Shown: positions 1 through 8,826 of the stretch, piece by piece
Layout of the letters: every line of letters starts with the position of its first letter
Numbering within the stretch: the first letter of the stretch is position 1
NCBI GenBank assembly: GCA_009837085.1
Contig: VXUF01000156.1
Location: 13,578-51,899, forward strand
Source of the DNA: Holophagales bacterium
GTDB taxonomy: Bacteria > Acidobacteriota > Thermoanaerobaculia > Multivoradales > Multivoraceae
Direction of reading: 5' to 3'
DNA: 38,322 nt
Notes under the pieces: model-generated
Seen by the model: the letters and a program-made list of their open reading frames with translations, nothing else
Told to the model about the DNA's origin: nothing
Databases searched by the model: none
Program-made: the position numbers and the translations under genes

Positions 1-73
1 CACCCTACTTGTACTCCACGATATCAGTCGGCTTCGTCAGATGGTATAATAAGCATTACTGGTCGGCGTACGC
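1..73. other. AT-richer edge segment with no recognisable gene
   Basis: The first 60 bases are about 43% GC (26 of 60), against a clearly GC-rich remainder. The segment begins exactly where the neighbouring halogenase loses its family-like sequence. No reading frame here gives recognisable protein. It may be an assembly or recombination junction at a contig end, or truly foreign DNA; the sequence alone cannot decide. Confidence 0.5.
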
Positions 74-964
74 CTACATCCGGTCGGAGGCGATCTTCTC
101 GATCCGGTAGGAGAAGTCCTTCATCACGGACACGGGACGACACTGGCGAGCCGGACGGATCCGCCGCTCGATCTCGGCGCAGTTTCTGACCTCCTCGAAG
201 AAGATCTCGTGCGGCCTTCCGTCGCGCTTCCTGATCAGCGTGTCCATCGGTCCGACCACGCCGACGCTCACGACGTCCCCGGCCAGCGGGATGTACCAGA
301 ACCAGCACTCTCCGGACTTCGTGTGCAGGATCAGCGTCGCGCCCTCGTCCTTCCCCCCGTCCCGGATCGCCCCACGGAAGTGGGTGTAGATCGAGGCGTG
401 GCGGAGGCCGTAGTCGACCCGGCCGAGGTCGAGCCGCCGCGCTATCAAAGCGCTTTGACCCGTGGCGTCGATGACGACCCGGCTCGCGAGTTCCGCCGGT
501 CCGTCGCCGTTCCCCGGAGACACCCGCACGCCGACCGCGCGATCGTTCTCGAACCGCACGTCGCGGACGTTGACGCCGCGGTGGACCTCGGCACCCTGCG
601 CGGTCGCCGTCTCCATCAGGAGCTCATCGAACTCGGACCGGCGCACCTGCCACGTGCGGGCGCTGTCGTCTCCGGGCCGTTCCTTCTCGAAGTAGAACGG
701 CATGGACGCCTTGCCGGTCTTCGTGAAGAACTGGACGGAGTGCTTCTCGACGAAGTGGCTCTCCTGCATCGCGCGGAGCGCGCCCATCTTCTCGAACACG
801 CCGTGCGTGTCCGGCATCAGCGATTCGCCGATCTTGAACACAGGCGCGGCATCGCGCTCGAGCAGCAGCACCCGCAGACCGCCGCGCGCGGCAATCGCCG
901 CCGCCGCCGAGCCGCCCGGCCCGGCACCGATCACGATCACGTCATAGGAGGACGCAGCGAACAT
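74..964 (-). CDS. Flavin-dependent halogenase-like FAD oxidoreductase, C-terminally truncated
   Basis: This is a 296-residue FAD-dependent monooxygenase of the halogenase family, which uses FADH2, oxygen and halide to halogenate an aromatic substrate or carrier-bound acyl group. Seen: a dinucleotide-binding GxGxxG at residues 13-18, KIGES at 44-48, the substrate-pocket lysine region around K82, and WFWYIP at 221-226, which matches the halogenase signature WxWxIP. Family members usually run beyond 400 residues and carry a GDA-type FAD motif after the point where this frame stops. That part is missing, and the stop coincides with an AT-richer edge segment, so the gene is truncated or joined to unrelated sequence. 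A geranylgeranyl-reductase-like oxidoreductase is the main alternative. There is no Shine-Dalgarno sequence; a -10-like TAGACT lies 7 nt upstream of ATG. It is divergent from a TonB-dependent receptor, a known genomic setting for such halogenases. Confidence 0.75.
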   Translation of the reverse strand: MFAASSYDVIVIGAGPGGSAAAAIAARGGLRVLLLERDAAPVFKIGESLMPDTHGVFEKMGALRAMQESHFVEKHSVQFFTKTGKASMPFYFEKERPGDDSARTWQVRRSEFDELLMETATAQGAEVHRGVNVRDVRFENDRAVGVRVSPGNGDGPAELASRVVIDATGQSALIARRLDLGRVDYGLRHASIYTHFRGAIRDGGKDEGATLILHTKSGECWFWYIPLAGDVVSVGVVGPMDTLIRKRDGRPHEIFFEEVRNCAEIERRIRPARQCRPVSVMKDFSYRIEKIASDRM

Positions 965-971
965 CGCGGCG

Positions 972-977
972 AGTCTA
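972..977 (-). promoter_or_regulatory. Candidate -10 box of a leaderless halogenase transcript
   Basis: On the minus strand TAGACT lies exactly 7 nt before the ATG at 964, and no Shine-Dalgarno-like sequence is present. TANNNT at this distance would place the transcription start at or next to the A of ATG. The same arrangement occurs at three other starts in this window. Confidence 0.35.
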
Positions 978-1121
978 CGGCAGGGAATCGAGGCCGACCA
1001 CAGGCAACCTGGAAGGCCCCGGTCGCGTAGTGCCTATGTTGTAGCCTGCGCCCATTGCTGACCCCGGTCGGACCCGAGTCGTTCGAGTCCGCCTGTTCGT
1101 AGTTTCGAGAGGTACCTGCCG

Positions 1122-3515
1122 ATGCGCTTCGCTTCCGCCCCACTTCTGACCGTCAGTCTCCCACTGGCACTCCTTGCCGGCGCCGCGATGGCGCAGGAGC
1201 CCGATGATCCGGACTCCACCGTCACCGATGAGATCACCGTCACCGCACAGCGGGTCGAGGAGGCCGTCCAGGACGTGCCGATCTCGATCATCACCCGCTC
1301 GGGCGAAGAACTGGAGCAGCAGGCGATCGGCGACGTGCAGGCCCTGGCCGAGGCCTCGCCCGGAGTCGTGATCTCGGGCCAGAGCCCGACCACGGGCGAA
1401 GTCGCCATCTACATTCGCGGCATCGGATCGAGCACGCTCGGCATCGGTACCGAGCCGACGGTCGGCTACTACGTGGACGGCGTCTACATGCCGCGACCGC
1501 AGGCCGCGGTGAATCCCTTCCTCGACCTGGAGCGAATCGAGATCCTGCGCGGACCCCAGGGAACGCTGTGGGGAAGGAACTCGACCGCCGGCGCCGTGAA
1601 CGTCGTCACGCGGGCGCCGGAAGGACAGTTCCACGGGCGCCTCTTCACTTCGTTCTCCGAGTACGACTCGAGCGAGCCGGCTGACGGGCGCCGATACGGC
1701 ATGTCGCTCACCGGTCCGGTATCGGGCAAGGTCTGGGGCCGCTTCACCGGCGCTACGGCCCAGGTCGAGGATCCCACCTACAACGACTTCCTGGACGCGA
1801 ACGCCGACAACTTCGACGGGGTCACGTTGCGTGGCTCGCTCACCTTCCTGCCCTCCGACTCGCTGACCTTCACGATCCGGGCCGACAGCACGGACGACGA
1901 CGCACACGCGAACTTCCCCTTCAAGCCGTTCGAGGTGTCCCCCTACAGCACGGTGGGAACACTGAACCGGTTCTACGGGTACTCCGAGCCTGCCGACGTC
2001 CATCGCATCTCGACCGAGACCCCGGCGCTGTCCCTCTACGAGGAGTCCGGCTTCTCGTTGACGGTGAACAAGGCGATGGCGAGCGGCACGAGTCTGACCT
2101 CGATCAGCAGCTGGCGCGAGTTCGATTCACGGCGAGACGCGGACATCGACGGCTCACCACACGTCTTCGTCACCAACGCCGCAACCCTCAACTCCCAGTG
2201 GTGGTCGCAGGAGCTACAGCTCAGCGGCGCCAGCGACCGCGCCAACTGGGTGGCCGGCGCCTATGCCTTCGACGAGGAGAGCGGGACGCACGTCAACAAC
2301 ATCACGGACACGGCACTGCTCGGCGTCTGGCTGTTCGCGAACAGTCCCCAGACCTTCCTCTTCGACCCGACGAACTACTGTTCGCTTGGCTTCCTGGCGC
2401 CGCCGTTCCTGTGCGGCCCGGCCTACTACAACGCCATCGCACCATTTATCGGCCTTCCCCTTCCGGGAACCCCGACACCACTGCCGTTCGAGAGCAACGT
2501 CGACTCGTCGCTCTACGCGGCCTACGGCCAAGTCGACTGGCACCTTAGCGACCGGGTCAGCCTGACCACCGGAGCGCGCTACACGGCGGACGAGAAAGAC
2601 CACAGACAGGCCGCCCTCAACTTCCAGACCTTCATGCCGGAACTCCAGCAACTCAGCGACAGCTGGAGCGCGTTGACGCCAAAGCTGGGGCTCGAGGTCC
2701 GCCCCCGGGAGAACGTGATGCTCTACGGCGCGGTGACCGCCGGCTACAAGAGCGGCGGCTACAACTCGGTGTCGCTGCAGCCTGCCTTCGACGAGGAGAC
2801 GGTGACGAGTTTCGAGATCGGCATCAAGTCCTCCCTTGCCGACCGCAAGGTGAGGATCAACGCCGCAGCCTTCAACTACGACTACGACGATCTGCAGGTG
2901 GCGGTGCTCTACCCCGATCGCTCGGTGGTCGAGAACGCGGCCAAGGCTCGTATCCGGGGTCTCGACTTCGAACTCTCGGCACGGCCGAACTCGCGCTTCG
3001 CCTTCGATCTCTCGCTGGAACTCCTCGACGACGAGTTCACCCGGTTCACGACGCTCGATCCTTTTCTCCAGGCCCAGTTCGTGGAGCAGTTGCTGGCCGC
3101 GGGCCTGATCGATCCGAGCCAGGTGCTGCTGGGCGGCGGCGGCGCGCTCCCGATCGAGCCCAGCGACCTTTCCGGCAACGGACTGCCCCGGGCGCCCGAC
3201 TTCTCCGCCACCGCGGCACTGCGCTACACGTTCGACCTCGGCGCGAGTGGTTCGCTGACCGCCCGCGGCGAGTACCAATACACCGACGACGTCGCCTTCG
3301 ACGCCTTCGAGCGCTTCATCCAGCCTTCCTACGGCCTGTTCCACGCCCAGTTGCGCTGGACGTCGGCGCAGGGCCGGATGTTCCTGGCGGCCTACGGACG
3401 GAATCTCGGTGACGAGGAGTACCGGCTCAGCCAGTTCTTCGTGAACTACACCGGGTCGCTGGCGGTGTGGGCGCCGCCGACCGAGGTCGGCCTGCAGGTC
3501 GGCTTCGACTTCTAG
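1122..3515 (+). CDS. TonB-dependent outer-membrane receptor
   Basis: This is a 797-residue TonB-dependent receptor for active import of a large substrate such as a siderophore, vitamin or glycan. A signal peptide (1-24, ending AMA before QEP) is followed by a TonB-box-like DEITVTAQR at 36-44. The plug domain carries GYYVDGVYMPRP and LERIEILRGPQGTLWGRNST. The rest is a beta-barrel ending in a C-terminal aromatic residue (GFDF), as expected for BAM-dependent insertion. The ATG is preceded by GAGAGG, about 9 nt away. Length is normal for a plug plus 22-strand barrel. It is monocistronic, divergent from the halogenase and convergent with the radical SAM gene. Sequence type resembles sphingomonad-like receptors and differs clearly from the two receptors at 27-35 kb. 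The substrate cannot be read from sequence. Confidence 0.93.
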   Translation: MRFASAPLLTVSLPLALLAGAAMAQEPDDPDSTVTDEITVTAQRVEEAVQDVPISIITRSGEELEQQAIGDVQALAEASPGVVISGQSPTTGEVAIYIRGIGSSTLGIGTEPTVGYYVDGVYMPRPQAAVNPFLDLERIEILRGPQGTLWGRNSTAGAVNVVTRAPEGQFHGRLFTSFSEYDSSEPADGRRYGMSLTGPVSGKVWGRFTGATAQVEDPTYNDFLDANADNFDGVTLRGSLTFLPSDSLTFTIRADSTDDDAHANFPFKPFEVSPYSTVGTLNRFYGYSEPADVHRISTETPALSLYEESGFSLTVNKAMASGTSLTSISSWREFDSRRDADIDGSPHVFVTNAATLNSQWWSQELQLSGASDRANWVAGAYAFDEESGTHVNNITDTALLGVWLFANSPQTFLFDPTNYCSLGFLAPPFLCGPAYYNAIAPFIGLPLPGTPTPLPFESNVDSSLYAAYGQVDWHLSDRVSLTTGARYTADEKDHRQAALNFQTFMPELQQLSDSWSALTPKLGLEVRPRENVMLYGAVTAGYKSGGYNSVSLQPAFDEETVTSFEIGIKSSLADRKVRINAAAFNYDYDDLQVAVLYPDRSVVENAAKARIRGLDFELSARPNSRFAFDLSLELLDDEFTRFTTLDPFLQAQFVEQLLAAGLIDPSQVLLGGGGALPIEPSDLSGNGLPRAPDFSATAALRYTFDLGASGSLTARGEYQYTDDVAFDAFERFIQPSYGLFHAQLRWTSAQGRMFLAAYGRNLGDEEYRLSQFFVNYTGSLAVWAPPTEVGLQVGFDF

Positions 3516-3536
3516 GCGCCAGCTTCTAGGCGCCAG
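3509..3536. repeat. Perfect 14-bp tandem duplication across a stop codon
   Basis: The 14-mer CTTCTAGGCGCCAG occurs twice head to tail (3509-3522 and 3523-3536). The first copy contains the TAG stop of the receptor gene, so the second copy repeats the stop codon out of the protein. It is most simply a slippage duplication. Confidence 0.85.
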
Positions 3537-3552
3537 GTAGCGTCCGCGTCTG

Positions 3553-3568
3553 CCGCTACGTGTAGCGG
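3553..3568. repeat. 16-bp palindrome between convergent genes
   Basis: CCGCTACGTGTAGCGG is a perfect inverted repeat with 7-bp arms and a GT centre. It overlaps the TAG stop of the minus-strand radical SAM gene and lies 37 bp after the receptor stop. The position suits a bidirectional transcript end, but there is no T-tract, so an intrinsic terminator is not established. A protein-binding palindrome or chance is possible. Confidence 0.4.
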
Positions 3569-4914
3569 GCGCCCCGGTATTGCTCGTCGTAAAAGCGCGG
3601 CAGTAGCTGATCGACACGCAGAAGGCCGCCCTCGCTGAGTTCCACCCGGTCCTGACCGACCGTTGCCAGCCCCTGCTCAGTCAGGCTGCCGAAGGCTTCG
3701 GCGTAGTCCTCCACGACGTCGACGCCGAACTTCCGCTGGAAGGCGCCCCGTTCCAGCCACCCCCGCTTCAACTGCAGGATGACTTCGCGGGTCAGCCGCT
3801 CGCGCGCCGTCGTGACCTGGGCCCGGCGCGTGGCAAGACCGCCCGCGTCGATCGCAGCCAGGTAGCCGTCCCAGCGATCGTGGTTCTGCATGTGGACGCC
3901 GCCCATGTGGCCGAAGGACGACACGCCGATCGGGATCATGTCGGCACCGCTCCACACCTCCCGGGCATAGACGAACTTGCAGCCCCGATCACGCCTCATC
4001 ATCGTGTACGCGCTCCAGCGCTCGAAGCCGGCGCGTTCGAACTGCTCGAAGGCGTAGGCGTGCCACTCGCGCTTCGTGCGCCAGTCGGCGAACGCCGGTA
4101 CGTCCTCGTCGCCACGCAGCCTGGCTTTCGAATAGACCGTGTTGAAGGGCAACTCCATCTGGTAGAGAGTGATCGAGTCCGGGTCGTACTCGATCGTCAG
4201 GTCGACCGTTCGCTTCCAGCTCTCCCAGGTCTCGCCGACCATGCCGGCGATCAGGTCGACGTTCAGTTGCCGGAACTCCTGGGCGCGGATCCAGTCGCGC
4301 ACCCGGTAGATCTCCCTCGACACGTGGGCGCGGCCGTTCTCCTGCAGGATCTCGTCGTCGAAGTTCTCCACTCCGAGGCTCAGTCGGGTGACCCCGATGC
4401 TCCGGATCGCCTCCAGCTTGGACTGCGTCAGCGTCCCGGGCTCGCACTCGAACGCTACCTCCTCGGCGCCGTCCCAGGACATCACGCCCTGGAGACGCTC
4501 GGCCAACGGAATCAACTGCTTGGCGGCGATGTAGGACGGTGTGCCGCCTCCGAAGTAGACGAAGTCGAGCTTCCGGCCTCGCACGGCCGCCCGCTCCGCG
4601 TAGCGTTCCAGCTCGACGACCAGGGCGTCCAGGTAGCTGCCGATCTGCTCGTGGTTCTTGTCGATATAGACGCGGAAGTAGCAGAACTTGCAACGCTTCC
4701 GGCAGAACGGAATGTGGATGTAGAGGCCCAGCGAGGTGTCGGCGGCGGGCGCCCGGTCGAGCGCGGCGAAGGCCTCCGGCACGGTGGCCTCGTTCCAGGC
4801 CGAGTACGGCGGGTAGTTCGACACGAAGACGGAACCGATGTCCGTCGCTTCGAGATCGAGCAGACCGGTCGCCGGCTCAGGCCTGACCGGGCTCCTCGAG
4901 GCCGTCTCTTGCAT
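3556..4914 (-). CDS. HemN/HemW-like radical SAM enzyme
   Basis: This 452-residue protein belongs to the coproporphyrinogen III oxidase-like radical SAM family. Seen: IHIPFCRKRCKFCYF with cluster ligands C71, C75 and C78 (CxxxCxxC), followed by a FGGGTPS motif that helps bind SAM. The fourth cysteine of the CxC found in true HemN is absent (it reads CYF), which resembles HemW or ChuW/HutW-type proteins more than the haem-biosynthetic oxidase. Likely roles include haem handling or another SAM radical reaction on a tetrapyrrole or related molecule; the substrate is unknown. The ATG at 4914 is chosen because the upstream in-frame residues are the neighbouring gene in another frame. It begins 16 bp after the propeller gene and is the last gene of the operon. 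Confidence 0.85.
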   Translation of the reverse strand: MQETASRSPVRPEPATGLLDLEATDIGSVFVSNYPPYSAWNEATVPEAFAALDRAPAADTSLGLYIHIPFCRKRCKFCYFRVYIDKNHEQIGSYLDALVVELERYAERAAVRGRKLDFVYFGGGTPSYIAAKQLIPLAERLQGVMSWDGAEEVAFECEPGTLTQSKLEAIRSIGVTRLSLGVENFDDEILQENGRAHVSREIYRVRDWIRAQEFRQLNVDLIAGMVGETWESWKRTVDLTIEYDPDSITLYQMELPFNTVYSKARLRGDEDVPAFADWRTKREWHAYAFEQFERAGFERWSAYTMMRRDRGCKFVYAREVWSGADMIPIGVSSFGHMGGVHMQNHDRWDGYLAAIDAGGLATRRAQVTTARERLTREVILQLKRGWLERGAFQRKFGVDVVEDYAEAFGSLTEQGLATVGQDRVELSEGGLLRVDQLLPRFYDEQYRGARYT

Positions 4915-4930
4915 CTTCGAAAGCGCTCCG

Positions 4931-6103
4931 TTAGCCGAAGCAGTACAGAATGCCGTCCAGGCTGCCGATGACCAGGCGCTCCGAGGCCACGGCCGGCGAG
5001 GCCATGATCGCCGAACCGGTGTCGAACTCCCAGACCGGCTCTCCCGTCGCCTTGTCCAGGGCGAGAACGGGTCCGCGCTTCGAACCAAGGAAGATCCGAT
5101 CGCCCACGATCACGGGCGAGGAATCGAGCCGCGCTCCGCTGTTCCACTCCCACTTCCGTTCGCCGGTCGCGGGGTCGAGGGCGTGGACGATCTTGTCCCG
5201 CCCGCCGATGACGACGATCTCGTCGTCGGCCGCGGCGGAGGCGTAGAAGGGGAACTTCCGGATCTCGTGCTCGTAGGCCCAGACGACCTGGCGCTTCGCG
5301 AGGTCGATTCCCAACACTTCGTTCTCGTAGGTGGCGACGTAAGCCATGTCGCCGATCACGGCCGGGCTCGAGGCCGCCTGCCCGCGAAGGTCGATCTTCT
5401 GGACCGTCTCGCCCGTCTCGATGTCGATCAGCCACATGAAACCGTCGCAGCCGGAAACGGTCGTCAGTCCCCCGGCGACCGCCGGCGTGCCGTGGACGTA
5501 GCCGTCCGTCTCCACCTGCCACAGCTTCTCGCCGCTTGTCCGGTCCAGGCAGTAGAGCGAGTTGTCATAGGAGCCGATCAGCAGCCGGTCCCCTCCCTCC
5601 GGCGACTCGTGCAGCGAGACCCCGGCGTAGATCTCCCCCAGCGTCTCGAACTTCCACTTCTGCTCGCCGGTACCGGCGTCCAGGGCGTAGACGAAGCCGT
5701 ACTCGTCGCCGACGTAGACGACGTCCTCGAACACGGAGACGGGCGCCTTGATCGGCGTGCCAGCCTCGAACCGCCACAGTTCCCTGCCCTCGGCCAGCGT
5801 CAGCGCGTAGACCCGACCCTCGTAGTCGCCGATGTAGACGACACCGTCGACGATCGCCGCCGTGCTCTCGATCTCGCTCTCCGTGTCGAACGCCCACAGC
5901 AGCTCCGGATTCTCGGGCAGCGTCGTGCCGGCCACGCCGGTGCCGAGCAGGTTGCCCCGGAACACCGGCCACGCATCGGCCGCCGGCCGGAACAGCGACG
6001 CCGCCGACGCCGCCTCCTGGTCGTTGCCGTCCCCGGCTGCCCCTTCGGAGGCCAGCAGGAAGGGCGAGGCGAGCAGGAACGAAAGGCTGAGCAGGAGTCT
6101 CAC
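4931..6103 (-). CDS. Exported PQQ-like beta-propeller protein (copy 1)
   Basis: This 390-residue protein has a Sec signal peptide (MRLLLSLSFLLASPFLLASEG) and about seven propeller blades. They are marked by the tryptophan-docking pattern AxDxxTGxxxW, for example ALDAGTGEQKW, CLDRTSGEKLW, ALDPATGERKW and ALDKATGEPVW. Such proteins act in the periplasm as scaffolds (BamB-like) or as relatives of quinoprotein dehydrogenases. It is shorter than true PQQ alcohol dehydrogenases, and I see no vicinal Cys pair or fused cytochrome, so catalysis is not supported. The start is the GTG at 6103, which begins the signal peptide; upstream in-frame sequence is the dehydrogenase gene in another frame. It lies 28 bp after the alcohol dehydrogenase and 16 bp before the radical SAM gene. 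Confidence 0.85.
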   Translation of the reverse strand: MRLLLSLSFLLASPFLLASEGAAGDGNDQEAASAASLFRPAADAWPVFRGNLLGTGVAGTTLPENPELLWAFDTESEIESTAAIVDGVVYIGDYEGRVYALTLAEGRELWRFEAGTPIKAPVSVFEDVVYVGDEYGFVYALDAGTGEQKWKFETLGEIYAGVSLHESPEGGDRLLIGSYDNSLYCLDRTSGEKLWQVETDGYVHGTPAVAGGLTTVSGCDGFMWLIDIETGETVQKIDLRGQAASSPAVIGDMAYVATYENEVLGIDLAKRQVVWAYEHEIRKFPFYASAAADDEIVVIGGRDKIVHALDPATGERKWEWNSGARLDSSPVIVGDRIFLGSKRGPVLALDKATGEPVWEFDTGSAIMASPAVASERLVIGSLDGILYCFG

Positions 6104-6131
6104 GACACTTGGTTCCGGAGTGGCGAAGGCC

Positions 6132-7358
6132 TCAGAACGCCGCTCGGTAGAGCGCGAGCATATCGGAGGCGGAAGCCGACCGCGGGTTGAACTGCGCCGT
6201 CCACTGCTCGGCCGCCTGAGACGAGAGGAGGTCCAGGTCCGCCTCCAGAACCCCCAGATCCCGTAGCCTGGCCGCGACGCCGGCACGGTCGCGGAGGTCC
6301 GCCCACAGCTTCGCGAGCCGCTCGCTGGCAACGCCGTTCTTCGTGGTGCCGCCGAAGGCGAGCTGGGCCAATCCCACGTACTCGGCACCCTCGGCCGCAC
6401 CGTTGAAGCGCATGACGTGATCCAGCATCACGGCCACCGCCACGCCGTGGGTGATGTCGTAGCGCGCGCTCAGGGGGTTGGCGAGACCGTGGGCAGCCCC
6501 CAGCATGGACGCCTCGATGGCGGCACCGGCAAGGTGGGCGCCGAGCAGCATCTCGCCCCAAAGCCCGACCAGTTCGGCTTCGCCTCTGGTTCGCCCAGTG
6601 CTCCCGCCACGCCCGGCCTGCGCATCGACGACGGCGTCGAACCCGCGCAGCAGACGCGCGAAGCCCTCCGAGGCGAACATCCGCGAGTACGGGTTGGCCG
6701 CCGTGCAGACGAAGCTCTCCAGGGCGTGCGACAGGGCATCCAGGCCGGTTGCCGCCATCACTTCGGAAGGTGCCGTGCGAACCAGTTCCGGGTCCAGCAG
6801 GGTAGCGACGAAGCGTGCCTTCGGGTCGCCGCAGGCCATCTTGCGATGGTCGTCCTCACGCGAGATGACGGCGAAGGATTGCGCCTCGCTGCCGGTGCCC
6901 GCCGTGCAGGGCACGCCGATCGAAGGGAGCATCGGCTTCGCCGCCTTGCCGAAACCCCAGTAGTCCGCCATCCGTCCGCCGTTCGTGAACACGAAGTTCG
7001 CGCCCTTGGCGCAGTCCATCGCCGAGCCGCCACCGAGGCCGATCAGGAAGTCGGCTTCGTGAGCCCGCGCCGCCGCGGCCGCGGCCGCCACGTTCCGCTC
7101 GCCGGGGTTTTCCTCGACGCCGTAGAAGACGGCGACCTGGAGATCGGCGCCACGGAGGGCGACGGACGCCCGGTGAACATGGCTGGCGGCGGCTACTCCG
7201 GGATCGGTGACGACCAGTACCCGCCTGCCGCCGAACTCCAGCGCGACTTCACCGATCAGGTCGACGACGCCGGCGCCATAGAGGACCCGGCCCGAGGCCG
7301 TGTCGATGCTCCAGGAATCGCTCGTTTCGAGCGGTCGCTGGCCTCGCTTGATCGGCAC
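6132..7358 (-). CDS. Iron-containing alcohol dehydrogenase
   Basis: This 408-residue group III (FucO/AdhB-type) NAD(P)-dependent dehydrogenase interconverts alcohols and aldehydes or ketones, probably in the cytoplasm. Seen: nucleotide motif GLGGGSAMD at 108-115, TAGTGSE at 152-158, and a complete set of metal ligands D207, H211, H290 and H304. The 4- and 14-residue spacings are those of the family. Start is a GTG at 7358, 22 bp after the preceding propeller gene; no strong Shine-Dalgarno sequence is seen, so coupling is likely. A long alanine run (around 91-97) follows the first strand region. It is placed between propeller genes, so a link between alcohol oxidation and an exported propeller is plausible, but the compartments differ. 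Confidence 0.92.
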   Translation of the reverse strand: MPIKRGQRPLETSDSWSIDTASGRVLYGAGVVDLIGEVALEFGGRRVLVVTDPGVAAASHVHRASVALRGADLQVAVFYGVEENPGERNVAAAAAAARAHEADFLIGLGGGSAMDCAKGANFVFTNGGRMADYWGFGKAAKPMLPSIGVPCTAGTGSEAQSFAVISREDDHRKMACGDPKARFVATLLDPELVRTAPSEVMAATGLDALSHALESFVCTAANPYSRMFASEGFARLLRGFDAVVDAQAGRGGSTGRTRGEAELVGLWGEMLLGAHLAGAAIEASMLGAAHGLANPLSARYDITHGVAVAVMLDHVMRFNGAAEGAEYVGLAQLAFGGTTKNGVASERLAKLWADLRDRAGVAARLRDLGVLEADLDLLSSQAAEQWTAQFNPRSASASDMLALYRAAF

Positions 7359-7380
7359 CGCCCCGGGAAGCGCGAAGCGC

Positions 7381-8820
7381 CTACTTCGAGCCGATGGCGA
7401 ACACGTCCGAGCGTGTCGCCACGTAGATTCTCCCGTCCTCCGCGACCGGCGTCGTGTACACGGCCGAGCCCATGTTGTGCTCGGCGATCACGTTCTCCTC
7501 GCGGCCGGCCTCGAGGACGACGATGTCGCCGTCCTCGTCACCGAGGTAGACCTTGCCGTCCGCCACGAAGGCCGAACCCCAGACCGCGGCGAAGGTGTCG
7601 TGGGTCCAGAGATGCTCTCCGGTCTCGACGTCCAGGACGTAGAGAAAGCCGCTCAGGTCCGGGATGTAGAGCAGGCCGTCGGAGATCGCCGCGGTCGAGA
7701 TCGTCCGGTTGAAGTCCTCGTTGCCGAAGTGCCAGACGGCAGCGCTGTCGGTCGCGTCTCCCTCGACGTTGGCGTCCATGGCGTAGAAGTGGCCGGGGCC
7801 TTCTCCGTGCTCGGGATCCTGACCGACTCCGAGGTAGAAGCGGTTGTTGTAGAAGACCGGCGTCGAGATGATGTTGTTGCGGGTGCCGGCGCCGCCGAGT
7901 TCCCAGATCGAGTCCTTGGGGTTCAAGTCGAACTTCCACAGCAGGTTGCCGGTCGCCGGTTCGTAGGTATAGAGCCAGCCGTCGCCGCCCGGGAAGGCGA
8001 TCTGCGGCTGGCCGTCGACCACTCCGTAGCCCGGGTTCGACCAGGAGCCGTGAAGAACCGCGTCGCTGCTATCGAGGCTTTCCCACACCAGCTCGCCCGT
8101 GTTCTTGTCCAGTGCGATGAAGGCCGGCGAAGCCGGCGAGGGCAGGTTGATGTGCCCCTCGTCGACACCGGCGCCGGTGACGGTGAACAGGAGGTCGCCG
8201 ACGACCAGGGGCGACCCGGCGGCCAGGTTGTGCGGGAACACGTCGAGCTCGGCGATCATGTCGTACTCCCACACGATGTCCGCGTCGAGCTCCTGCCGGT
8301 ACTGCTCGTCCGTCATGCCGTCGTTCACGCCGTCGCGGAAGCCGTCCACGTCGACGGCCACGACCGTGGCCCGGTTGGACACGTAGTAGACCCGTTCGTC
8401 CTCCACGTACGGCGTCGAACAGACGCCCTGTAGCGGCCAGTCGTTGACTCGCCCGGCCCCCAGCTTGTCATGCGTGGCCTGCCACAGGAGATCGCCGGTC
8501 TCCTTGTCGAGCGCGATGAGGACTCCCTTGTCGCCCTCGATCCCAGGCCGCCGAAGCCCCTCGTTGTTCGTGCCGGCGTACACCCGGCCGCCGTGGATCA
8601 CCGGGCCGGCGTAGGTCTGCGAGCCGACCTTGGCCCGCCAGACGATGTTCTCACCGGATCGGACATCCCACTCGGTGGGCAGGTTCGTGGCGGCGGACAC
8701 CATGTTCCGGGCCGGCGTGTTGCCGAACATCGCCGGCGGCTCGTTCGCCCCGGCGACCGCGGTGGCCGCGAACAGCGCCGCCAGGGCGAGTAGGAGGGGG
8801 AGGGAGATTCGGGTCTTCAT
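7381..8820 (-). CDS. Exported PQQ-like beta-propeller protein (copy 2)
   Basis: This 479-residue protein has a clear signal peptide (MKTRISLPLLLALAALFAATAVAGA). Propeller repeats with docking tryptophans include ALDKETGDLLW, ALDKNTGELVW, YEPATGNLLW and VLDVETGEHLW. It is paralogous to the next gene upstream: both carry NDWPLQGVCSTP, YYVSNR, a WxxDM..xxDVFP segment and AAxxPLVxGDL. These shared blocks suggest a recent tandem duplication. The function is unknown; periplasmic scaffold, sensor or quinone-cofactor binding are possible, and no cytochrome or metal-binding Cys pair is visible. It ends 22 bp before the iron alcohol dehydrogenase and starts 37 bp after its paralogue. Confidence 0.87.
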   Translation of the reverse strand: MKTRISLPLLLALAALFAATAVAGANEPPAMFGNTPARNMVSAATNLPTEWDVRSGENIVWRAKVGSQTYAGPVIHGGRVYAGTNNEGLRRPGIEGDKGVLIALDKETGDLLWQATHDKLGAGRVNDWPLQGVCSTPYVEDERVYYVSNRATVVAVDVDGFRDGVNDGMTDEQYRQELDADIVWEYDMIAELDVFPHNLAAGSPLVVGDLLFTVTGAGVDEGHINLPSPASPAFIALDKNTGELVWESLDSSDAVLHGSWSNPGYGVVDGQPQIAFPGGDGWLYTYEPATGNLLWKFDLNPKDSIWELGGAGTRNNIISTPVFYNNRFYLGVGQDPEHGEGPGHFYAMDANVEGDATDSAAVWHFGNEDFNRTISTAAISDGLLYIPDLSGFLYVLDVETGEHLWTHDTFAAVWGSAFVADGKVYLGDEDGDIVVLEAGREENVIAEHNMGSAVYTTPVAEDGRIYVATRSDVFAIGSK

Positions 8821-8826
8821 GAGCGT

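Noticed and set aside
3..110. Short plus-strand frame at the left edge (includes RWYNKHYWSAYAY)
   Set aside because: Looks protein-like by eye but runs into the antisense of the halogenase and has no start or support.
209..1030. Long plus-strand open frame opposite the halogenase
   Set aside because: Arg/His/Pro-rich translation with no domain; antisense shadow of a GC-rich gene with clear motifs.
4838..6190. 450-codon plus-strand open frame opposite a propeller gene
   Set aside because: Composition typical of the antisense frame in high-GC DNA; the minus frame has a signal peptide and docking motifs.
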